Assembly: GCA_037893225.1 (NCBI GenBank)
Contig: JAZGUH010000368.1
Coordinates: 186,001 to 250,000 of the forward strand
Source: Hippasteria phrygiana
Taxonomy: Eukaryota > Echinodermata > Asteroidea > Valvatida > Goniasteridae
Length of the DNA: 64,000 bases
Direction of reading: 5' to 3'
Positions 1-9,422 of this stretch are shown here, piece after piece; the stretch's first letter is position 1; the number at the start of each line of letters is the position of its first letter. A program made the position numbers and the translations under genes. The notes beneath the pieces were generated by a model. That model saw nothing but the letters and a program-made list of their open reading frames with translations. It was not told where the DNA came from and searched no databases.

Positions 1-209
1 GTGTGACGTCTGATGACGTAATCATGGTCATCAACTGCTTGTATGCTCACATTTCTAAAAAGATTATGAATAAGCACGTGATTGCTTGACCTAGACGACC
101 ATAAAACGAGATATTTTATCCACCATTGAAATCTCAAGAATAAGAATCAAACTACCAAAAAAAACCAAAACGAAACAGCCCTGTGTTTGTCCACAAACAC
201 TAAAGCTCT

Positions 210-211
<2 letters not shown>
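1..211 (+). mobile_element. H1: 3' end of Helitron-like unit
   Basis: Partial unit cut by the window edge. It ends with the GAAACAGCCC box (171-183), the perfect hairpin GTGTTTGTCCACAAACAC (183-200), the spacer TAAAGCT and CTAG at 208-211. Bases 1-120 differ from the tails of the other units. The hairpin, short spacer and CTRR followed by T fit the 3' end of Helitron transposons. The family assignment is inferred from structure alone. Confidence 0.55.
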
Positions 212-241
<30 letters not shown>

Positions 242-942
242 CTTTTTCAGACTTTTTGCCCATAGACTTTGTACACGTTTTCGTTCTGCCAGGCACTTTG
301 GCTACTTTTATGCAGCCGATTGCCTTTAAACTTAACAGACACTTAGACCAACTGCTCAGGATGCATGCCGATCTTTTACGTCATGGTGACGTCATCACGT
401 GATTTTTTATGAATTTTTGAATTTTGAAAATCGTAACATTCATTAAATTATATCTAGCGAACAAAACAAGATATTTTCAAAATTCTTTTTCTTATAGCTT
501 TGATATGTCCCAAAGATATGCCTTAAAAAGCGAAAATTGTGTGACGTCATGATGACGTCATCAAAAATGCTTCTTTTTTTTTACGCAAGTAAGGGTCAAT
601 CTGATTACAAAAATGTATATATTGAATTTTGCTGTACCCAATTCCAAAATTTCATGATCGTGGCTCACTCAAGTAAGAAATAACAGCCATTTCAAAATTT
701 AGACCAAATTCAATATAACACAAAGGAATTCTGGGACGGGCTGATAACCATGGCTATTATGAGCTTGCTGTTTATAAAAGGGGTTGATTTCTAGTCTTTT
801 TTCAAGTCGCTGAATTTTTGAAGTATTAAAATCGTAACATTCTTTTCAATATATCTAGCGAACAAAACAAGATATTTTCAAAATTCTTTTTGTTATAGCT
901 TTGGTATGTCTCAAAGATATGCCCTAAAAGGCGAAAATTGTG

Positions 943-961
943 TGACGTCATGATGACGTCA
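943..961. promoter_or_regulatory. Double CRE palindrome (representative)
   Basis: TGACGTCATGATGACGTCA: two full CRE/ATF palindromes with centres 11 bp apart, about one helical turn. The same 19-bp block, or one-base variants, recurs at the end of nearly every leader, B and F module across 1-27800 and 37150-53650, roughly one per 150-400 bp. CREB/ATF family proteins are known to bind TGACGTCA; binding here is inference. Confidence 0.6.
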
Positions 962-1521
962 TCAAAAATATATTTTTTTTTAACGCATGTAAGGGTCAAT
1001 CCGATTACAAAAATGTATACATTGTATTTTTCTGTACCCAATTCCAAAATTTCATGATCGTGGCTCACTCAAGTGTGAAATAGGAGCCATTTCAAAATTT
1101 AGACCAAATTCAATATAACACAAAGGAATTCTGGGAAGGGCTGATAACCATGGGTATTATGTGCTTGCTGTTTATAAAACGGGTTGATTTCTAGTCTTTT
1201 TTCAAGTCGCTAAATTTTTGAAGTTTTAGAATCGTAACATTCTTTTCAATATATCTAGCGAACAAAACAAGATATTTTCAAAATTCTTTTTGTTATAGCT
1301 TTGGTATGTCTCAAAGATATGCCCTAAAAAGCGCAAATTGTGTGACGTCATGATGACGTCATGAAAAAAAATCTTTTTTCAAGTCGCTAGAATATTGCAC
1401 ATAGCATTTGTAAACGTTTTCTTTCTTACCAGCCACTTTGGCTACTTTTAAACTTGGCAGACACTTGCACCAACTGCTCACAATGTGTGCCGAACTTTTA
1501 CGTCATGAGACGTCATCACAT

Positions 1522-1535
1522 GTCACGTGACGTCA
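1522..1535. promoter_or_regulatory. Overlapping E-box and CRE in module C (representative)
   Basis: GTCACGTGAC (1522-1531) is a perfect CACGTG palindrome overlapping TGACGTCA (1528-1535). The combination recurs at the start of most C modules. The leader carries the related ATCACGTGAT palindrome after its CRE pair. Whether they are regulatory or simply part of the repeat cannot be told from sequence. Confidence 0.45.
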
Positions 1536-2210
1536 TCTTAAAGGGGCATTTTTCGAAGCCATATATCTACAAAAGTACAAGTCCGATTAAGTTGGAACGT
1601 AATATCTAGGTATGCCACCGGGTGTTATAGATGAACATTGACATGACATTATGATCAAGTCATAACATGTCACGTGGTGTCATCTTAAAGGGGCATTCGC
1701 TAGATTATTGCCCATAGCATTTGTAAACGTTTTCTTTCTTACCGGCCAGTTTGGCTACTTTTAAACTTGGCAGACACTTACCCCAACTGCTCAGAATGTG
1801 TGCCTAACTTTTACGTCATGATGACGTCATTACATGTCACGTGACGTCATCTTAAAGGGGCATTTTTCGAAGCCATATATCTACAAATGTACAAGTCCGA
1901 TTCAGTTGAAACACACTATTTAGGTATGCCACCCGGTGTCATAGATGAAAATTGACATGACGTTATGATGAAGTCATTACATGTTATGTGATGTCATCTT
2001 AAAGGGGCATTCGCTAGGCTATTTCCCATAGCATTTGTACACGATTCCTTTTTTAAACCAATCCTTCACACATCCAATAACAACATCTTCATCCCTCCGT
2101 CATTGTTAACTAACAAACAACTTTAAATATTGCATACACATTTGACATCCAAACTAACAATAAAAAAATTAGAAACAGCCCTGTGTTTGTCCACAAACAC
2201 TTGCCTCTAG

Positions 2211-4586
2211 TTTTTTTTTCTTTTTTTTTTTTTTTTCTTTTTTTTTTTTTTCTTTTTCAGACTTTTTGCCCATAGCATTTGTACACGTTTTCTTTCTGCC
2301 AGGCACTTTGGCTACTTTTATGCAGCCGATTGCCTTTAAACTTACCAGACACTTAGACCAACTGCTCAGGATGCATGCCGAACTTTTACGTCATGATGAC
2401 GTCATCACGTGATTTTTTATGAATTTTTGAATTTTGAAAATCGTAACATTTATTAAATTATATCTAGCGAACAAAACAAGATATTTTCAAAATTCTTTTT
2501 CTTATAGCTTTGGTATGTCTCAAAGATATGCCCTAAATTGCGAAAATTGTGTGACGTCATGATGACGTCATCAAAAATGTGTTTTTTTTTTAACGCATGT
2601 AAGGGTCAATCCGATTACAAAAATGTATACATTGAATTTTCCTGTACCTAATTCCAAAATTTCATGATCGTGGCTCATTCAAGTATGAAATAGGAGCCAT
2701 TTCAAAATTTAGACCAAATTCAATATAACACAAAGGAATTCTGGGAAGGGCTGATAACCATGGGTATTTTGTGCTTGCTGTTTATAAAAGGGGTTGATTT
2801 CTAGTCTTTTTTCAAGTCGCTAAATTTTTGAAGTTTTAAAATCGTAACATTCTTTTTAATATATCTAGCGAACAAAACAAGATATTTTCAAAATTATTTT
2901 TGTTACAGCTTTGGTATGTCTCAAAGATATGCCCTAAAAAGCGAAAATTGTGTGACGTCATGATGACGTCATCAACAAATCTTTTTTTTTAAACGCATGT
3001 AAGGGTCAATCCGATTACAAAAGTGTATTCATTGAATTTTTCTGTACGTAATTCCAAAATTTCATGATCGTGGCTCACTCAAGTAAGAAATGACAGCCAT
3101 TTCAAAATTTAGACCAAATTCAATATAACACAAAGGAATTCTGGGACGTGTTGATAACCATGGCTATTATGTGCTTGCTGTTTATAAAAGGGGTTGATTT
3201 GTAGTCTTTTTTCAAGTCGCTGAATTTTTGAATTTCTTAAATCGTAACATTCTTTTCAATATATCTAGCGAACAAAACAAGACATTTTCAAAATTCTTTT
3301 TGTTATAGCTTTGGTATGTCTCAAAGATATGCCCTAAAAAGCGAAAATTGTGTGACGTCATGATGACGTCATAAATAAATTATTTTTTCAAGTTGCTAGA
3401 ATATTGCCCATAGCATTTGTAAACGTTTTCTTTCTTACCGGCCACTTTGGCTACTTTTAAACTTGGCAGACACTTACACCAACTGCTCACAATGTCTGCC
3501 GAACTTTTACGTCATGATGACGTCATCACATGTCACGTGACGTCATCTTAAAAGGGCATTTTTTCGAAGCCTTATATCTACAAAAGTACAAGTCCGATTA
3601 AGTTGAAACGTAATATCTAGGTATGCCACCGGGTGTTATAGATGAACATTGACATGATGTTATGATGACGTCATCACATGTCACGTGACGTCATCTTAAA
3701 GGGGCAGTTTTTGAAGCCATATATAAACAAAAGTACAAGTTCGATTAAGTTGAAATGTAATATCCAGGTAGGTCTGCAGGTTTATGGACGAAAATTGACA
3801 TGACATTATGATGATGATGTCATCACACGTCACGTGACGTCATCTTAAAGGGGCAGTGTTTGAAGCCATAAACAAAAGTACAAGTCCGATTAAGTTGAAA
3901 AGTAATATCTAGGTAGCCCAATAGGTTTATAGATGAAAATTGACATGACATTATTATGATGTCATCACATGTCACATGACGTCATCTTAAAGGTGCAGTT
4001 TTTGAAGCCATATATAAACAAAAGTACAAGTCCGATTAAGTTCAAAAGTAATATCTAGGTAGCCCAGTAGGTATTTTAAATAAAACAATTGATGATGTCA
4101 TGATTACGTCATCACTTGTTTCGTGTCATTATCTTAAAGGGGCATTTTTCGAAGCCATAAATCTACAAAAGTACAGGTCCGATTTATTTGAAATGTAATA
4201 TATAGTCGGGTAGGCAAGCAGGTTTATAGATGAAAATTGACGTGACGTTATGATGACGTCATCACATGTCACGTGACGTTATCTTAAAGGGGCAGTTTTT
4301 AAAGCCATAAATTGTATATCTACAAAAGTACAAGTTCGATTATTTTAAATGTAATATCTAGGTAGGTCAGCAAGTTTACAGATGTAAATTTACATTACGT
4401 TATGATGACGTCATCACAAGTGACTATTACAAACAACTTAAATTATTTTCAAAGTCTAACAAAGAAAACTGGCAGGAGCGCGATTGTTTGACGAAGTTTA
4501 ATTATTGTATTCACATTTCACATCCAAATAAAAAAAAAAAAAAAACGAAACAGCCCTGTGTTTGTCCACAAACACCGTCCGTCTAG
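2211..4586 (+). mobile_element. H3: Helitron-like unit, CGTCCGT tag
   Basis: Pyrimidine tract, leader, three B modules, then about seven C modules spaced near 146 bp (TCTTAAAGGGGCA-type blocks near 3546, 3693, 3843, 3985, 4132 and 4283). The tail carries a stretch resembling a tRNA-derived SINE (4455-4497), an A-rich run, the GAAACAGCCC box, the hairpin, the spacer CGTCCGT and CTAG at 4583-4586. It is almost identical to H8 over 2251-4586 (offset 12749-12750), which implies recent duplication. Confidence 0.62.
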
Positions 4587-4604
4587 TTTTTTTTTTCTTT
4601 TTTT

Positions 4605-4650
4605 GGCTGTTTCGGAAACTTTTCCGAAACAGCCCTTGTTTTCGTTAAGA
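4605..4650 (+). repeat. Mini inverted unit, GGCTGTTTCGGAAA variant
   Basis: A perfect inverted repeat of 14 bp (GGCTGTTTCGGAAA, loop CT, TTTCCGAAACAGCC), then CCTTGTTTTCGTTAAGA and a T tract. The copies at 9278, 9345, 36797, 36862, 36937 and 49165 have CGAAA/TTTCG instead of CGGAAA/TTTCCG, so the extra G is matched by an extra C in the other arm. It sits between the CTAG of H3 and the leader of H4. Confidence 0.7.
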
Positions 4651-4651
4651 T

Positions 4652-4683
<32 letters not shown>

Positions 4684-4917
4684 TTTTTTTCTTTTTTTTT
4701 TTCTTTTTCAGCCAAATGCCCATAGCATTTGTACACGTTTTCTTTCTTACTGGCACTTTGGCTACTTTTATGATGCCGATTGGCTTTAAACTTGGCAGAC
4801 ACTTAGACTAACTGCTCAGAATGTATGCCGAACATTTACGTCATGATGACGTCATCACGTGATTTTTTATGAATTTTTGAAATTTCAAAATCGTAAAATT
4901 CTTTTCAATATATCTAG
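4651..4917 (+). mobile_element. H4: truncated Helitron-like unit ending at an internal CTAG
   Basis: Only the T tract, leader module (GCCAAATGCCCATAGC) and the first bases of module B are present. The unit stops at ATATATCTAG (CTAG 4914-4917). In other copies this site is internal and continues CGAACAAAAC. A new T tract and leader follow directly. There is no hairpin or GAAACAGCCC box. The missing remainder does not reappear downstream, so this is not a simple insertion of H5 into H4. Confidence 0.6.
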
Positions 4918-4920
4918 TTT

Positions 4921-4952
<32 letters not shown>

Positions 4953-6889
4953 TCTTTTTCAGACTTTTCCCCATAGCATTTGTACACGTTTTCTTTCTAA
5001 CCGGCACTTTGGCCACTTTTGAGCAACCGATTGCCTTTAAACTTAACAGACACTTACACCAACTGCTCAGAATGACTGCCGCACTTTTACGTAATGATGA
5101 CGTCATCACGTGATTTTTTATGAATTTTTGAAATTTGAAAATCGTAACATTCTTTTCAATATATCTAACAAAAAAAACAAGATATTTTCATAATTCTTTT
5201 TGATATAGCTTTGGTATGTCTCAAAGATATGCCCTAAAAAGCGAAAATTGTGTGACGTCATGATGACGTCATCAAAAATGATTTTTTTTTTTAACGCATG
5301 TAAGGGTCAATCCGATTACAAAAATGTATACATTGAATTTTGCTGTACGTAATTCCAAAATTTCATGATCGTGGCTCACTCAAGTAAGAAATAACAACCA
5401 TTTCAAAATTTGGACCAAATTCAATATAACACAAAGGAATTCTGGGAAGGGCAGATAACCATGGCTTAAATGTGCTTGCTGTTTATAAAAGGGGTTGATT
5501 CCTAGTCTTTTTTCAAGTCGCTGAATTTTTGAAGTTTTAAAATCGTAACATTCTTTTCAATATATCTAGCAAACAAAACAAGATATTTTCAAAATTCTTT
5601 TTGTGATAGCTTTGGTATGTCTCAAAGATATGCCCTAAAAGGGAAAAAATGTGTGACGTCATGATGACGTCATCGAAAATGTGATTTTTTTAAACACATA
5701 TAAGGATAGGTCCGATCGTCATGCAAAGTGGTGGGTAGGTAGATACTGTCACTAGAATGCAAAATCTAAAATGAGGTCATGATGACGTCATTACGTGACT
5801 TTTTATGAATTTTTAAAATTTTAAAATCGTAACATTTTTTTCAATATATCTAGCGAACAAAACAATAGATTTTCAAAATTCTTTTTGTTATAGCTTTGGT
5901 ATGTCTCAAAGATATCCCCTAAAAGGGAGAAAATGTGTCACGTCATGATGACGTCATCAATTGTTTTTTTTTTTAAACGCATGTAAGGGTCAATCCGATT
6001 ACAAAAATGTATACATTGAATTTTCCTCTCTCTAATTCAAAAATTTCATGATCGTGGCTCACTCAAGTAAGAAATAACAGCCATTTGAAAATTTAGACCA
6101 AATTCAATATAACACAAAGGAATTCTGGGAAGGGCAGATAACCATGGCTTAAATGTGCATGCTGTTTATAAAAAGGTTGATTTGTAGTCTTTGTTCAAGT
6201 CGCTGAATTTTTAAATTGTGTAAATCGTAACATTCTTTTCAATATATCTAGCGAACTAAACAAGAAATTTTCAAAATTCTTTTTGTTATAGCTTTGGTAT
6301 GTCTCAAAGATATGCCCTAAAAAGCGAAAATTGTGTGACGTCATGATGACGTCATCAAAAAATTCTTTTTTTCAAGTCGCTAGAATATTGCCCATAGCAT
6401 TTGTAAACGTTTTCTTTCTTACCGGCCACTTTGGCTAATTTTCAACTTGGCAGACACTTACCCCAACTGCTCACAATGTGTGCCGAACTTTTACGTCATA
6501 ATGACGTCATCACATGTCACGTGACGTCATCTTAAAGGGGCATTTTTCAAAGCCATATATCTACAAAAGTACAAGTTCGATTAAGTTAAAATGTAATATC
6601 TAGGTATCCAAGTAGTTTATAAATGCAAATTGACATGACGTTATGATGACGTCATCACTTGTGACGTCATCTTAAAGGGGCAGTTTTTGAAGGCGCATAT
6701 CTACAGAAGTACATGTCCGATTAAGTTTAAAAGTAATATCTAGGTAGCCCAGTAGGTTTATAGATGAACATTGACATGACATGATGTTGACGTCATCACA
6801 TGTCACGTGACGTCATCTTAAAGGGGCAGTTTTTGAAGCCATATATAAACAAAAGTACAAGTCCGATTAAGTTGAAAAGTTATATCTAG
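4918..6889 (+). mobile_element. H5: Helitron-like unit ending at an internal CTAG
   Basis: Leader, B-type and one F-type module (ACATATAAGGATAGG, GTCCGATCGTCATG near 5695-5745), another B module, then C modules. It stops at TTATATCTAG (CTAG 6886-6889), which is internal to module C in other copies (AATATCTAGGTAGCCC). The tail, GAAACAGCCC box and hairpin are absent. The next unit's pyrimidine tract begins immediately. This is the second unit in the array with such an ending. Confidence 0.6.
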
Positions 6890-9275
6890 TTTCTTTTTTT
6901 TCTTCTTTTTCAGACTTTTGGCCCATAGACTTTGTACACGTTTTCGTTCTGCCAGGCACTTTGGCTACTTTTATGCAGCCGATTGCCTTTAAACTTAACA
7001 AACACTTAGACCAACTGCTCAGGATGCATGCCGATCTTTTACGTCATGGTGACGTCATCACGTGATTTTTTATGAATTTTTGAATTTTGAAAATCGTAAC
7101 ATTCATTAAATTATATCTAGCGAACAAAACAAGATATTTTCAAAATTCTTTTTCTTATAGCTTTGATATGTCTCAAAGATATGCCTTAAAAAGCGAAAAT
7201 TGTGTGACGTCATGATGACGTCATCAAAAATGCTTTTTTTTTTTAACGCATGTAAGGGTCAATCTGATTACAAAAATGTATATATTGAATTTTGCTGTAC
7301 CCAATTCCAAAATTTCATGATCGTGGCTCACTCAAGTAAGAAATAACAGCCATTTCAAAATTTAGACCAAATTCAATATAACACAAAGGAATTCTGGGAC
7401 GGGTTGATAACCATGGCTATTATGAGCTTGCTGTTTATAAAAGGGGTTGATTTCTAGTCTTTTTTCAAGTCGCTGAATTTTTGAAGTATTAAAATCGTAA
7501 CATTCTTTTCAATATATCTAGCGAACAAAACAAGATATTTTCAAAATTCTTTTTGTTATAGCTTTGGTATGTCTCAAAGATATGCCCTAAAAGGCGAAAA
7601 TTGTGTGACGTCATGATGACGTCATCAAAAATATTTTTTTTTTTAACGCATGTAAGGGTCAATCCGATTACAAAAATGTATACATTGTATTTTTCTGTAC
7701 CCAATTCCAAAATTTCATGATCGTGGCTCACTCAAGTAAGAAATGACAGCCATTTCAAAATTTAGACCAAATTCAATATAACACAAAGGAATTCTGGGAC
7801 GGGTTGATAACCATGGCTATTATGAGCTTGCTGTTTATAAAAGGGGTTGATTTCTAGTCTTTTTTCAAGTCGCTGAATTTTTGAAGTATTAAAATCGTAA
7901 CATTCTTTTCAATATATCTAGCGAACAAAACAAGATATTTTCAAAATTCTTTTTGTTATAGCTTTGGTATGTCTCAAAGATATGCCCTAAAAGGCGAAAA
8001 TTGTGTGACGTCATGATGACGTCATCAAAAATATTTTTTTTTTTAACGCATGTAAGGGTCAATCCGATTACAAAAATGTATACATTGTATTTTTCTGTAC
8101 CCAATTCCAAAATTTCATGATCGTGGCTCACTCAAGTAAGAAATGACAGCCATTTCAAAATTTAGACCAAATTCAATATAACACAAAGGAATTCTGGGAC
8201 GGGCTGATAACCATGGCTATTATGAGCTTGCTGTTTATAAAAGGGGTTGATTTGTAGTCTTTTTTCAAGTCGCTGAATTCTTGAAGTTTTATAATCGTAA
8301 CATTCTTTTCACTATATCTAGCGAACAAAACAAGATATTTTCAAAATTCTTTTTGTTATAGCTTTGGTATGTCTCAAAGATATGCCCTAAAAAGCGAAAA
8401 TTGTGTGACGTCATGATGACGTCATAACAAAAAATATTTTTTAAAGTCGCTAGAATATTGCCCATAGCATTTGTAAACTTTTTCTTTCTTACCGGCCACT
8501 TTGGCTACTTTTAAACTTAGCAGACACTTACTCCAACTGCTCACAATGTGTGCCGGACCTTTACGTCATGATGACGTCATCACATGTCATGTGACGTCAT
8601 CTTAAAGGAGCATTTTTCGAAGCCATATATCTACAAAAGTACAAGTCCGATTAAGTTGGAACGTAATATCTAGGTATGCCACCGGGTGTTATAGATGAAC
8701 ATTGACATGACGTTATGATCAAGTCATAACATGTCACGTGGTGTCATCTTAAAGGGGCACTCGCTAGATTATTGCCCATAGCATTTGTAAACGTTTTCTT
8801 TCTTACCGGCCAGTTTGGCTACTTTTAAACTTGGCAGACACTTACCCCAACTGCTCAGAATGTGTGCCTAACTTTTACGTCATGATGACGTCATCACATG
8901 TCACGTGACGTCATCTTAAAGGGGCATTTTTCGAAGCCATATATCTACAAATGTACAAGTCCGATTCAGTTGAAACACACCATTTAGGTATGCCACCCGG
9001 TGTCATAGATGAAAATTGACATGACGTTATGATGAAGTCATTACATGTTATGTGATGTCATCTTAAAGGGGCATTCGCTAGGCTATTTCCCATAGCATTT
9101 GTACACGATTCCTTTTTTTAAACCAATCCTTCACACATCCAATAACACCATCTTCATCCCTCCGTCATTGCTAACTAACAAACAACTTTAAATATTGCAT
9201 ACACATTTGACATCCAAACTAACAATAAAAAAAATCGAAACAGCCCTGTGTTTGTCCACAAACACTTGCCTCTAG
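6890..9275 (+). mobile_element. H6: Helitron-like unit, TTGCCT tag
   Basis: Short pyrimidine tract, leader and four B modules (AATCGTAACATTC near 7093, 7493, 7893 and 8293). The copies starting at 7489 and 7889 are exactly 400 bp apart and look identical over at least 243 bp. C modules follow from about 8450, then the tail with hairpin, spacer TTGCCT and CTAG at 9272-9275. The 3' kilobase is near-identical to those of H19 and H20. Confidence 0.62.
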
Positions 9276-9389
9276 TTGGCTGTTTCGAAAGTTTTTCGAA
9301 ACAGCCCTTGTTTTCGTTAAGATTTTTTTTTTTTTCTTTTTTTTGGCTGTTTCGAAAGTTTTTCGAAACAGCCCTTGTTTTCGTTAAGA
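9276..9389 (+). repeat. Two tandem mini inverted units
   Basis: Two copies (from 9278 and 9345, period 67) of a perfect inverted repeat GGCTGTTTCGAAA, loop GTT, TTTCGAAACAGCC. Each is followed by CTTGTTTTCGTTAAGA and a T/C tract. The first begins two bases after the CTAG of H6. The right arm shares CGAAACAGCCC with the subterminal box of the large units. Confidence 0.75.
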
Positions 9390-9390
9390 T

Positions 9391-9422
<32 letters not shown>

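Larger units (their letters stand above)
212..2210 (+). mobile_element. H2: Helitron-like unit, TTGCCT tag
   Basis: Starts directly after the preceding CTAG with a T-rich tract ending TCTTTTTCAG (251-260 in frame with other copies), then the leader module GCCCATAGACTTTGTACACG. It contains three copies of the about 400-bp B module (AATCGTAACATTC near 427, 829 and 1229) and then C-type modules up to about 2040. The tail has the GAAACAGCCC box, the 18-bp hairpin, the spacer TTGCCT and CTAG at 2207-2210. No open frame longer than about 80 codons exists, so the unit is non-coding and non-autonomous. Its 5' part is nearly identical to H6 (offset 6663) and its 3' part to H18 (offset about 46953). 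Confidence 0.62.

Noticed and set aside
826..1068. Recurrent 80-codon minus-strand frame (near-identical at 7489, 7889, 10016 and 52616)
   Set aside because: It follows from sequence identity of the B module, drifts into stops in other copies and has no codon-position signal, so it is not treated as a gene.
1380..2040. CRISPR-like array or satellite DNA
   Set aside because: Repeats are 140-400 bp with no short uniform repeat-spacer structure. The setting is eukaryotic, and unit borders at CTAG plus composite modules argue against a simple satellite.
4518..5113. Open frames rich in lysine or phenylalanine over T/A tracts (also near 187, 9175, 9248, 36772, 49122)
   Set aside because: They are homopolymer translations at unit borders with no domain and no conserved start, and they occur on both strands of the same repeat.
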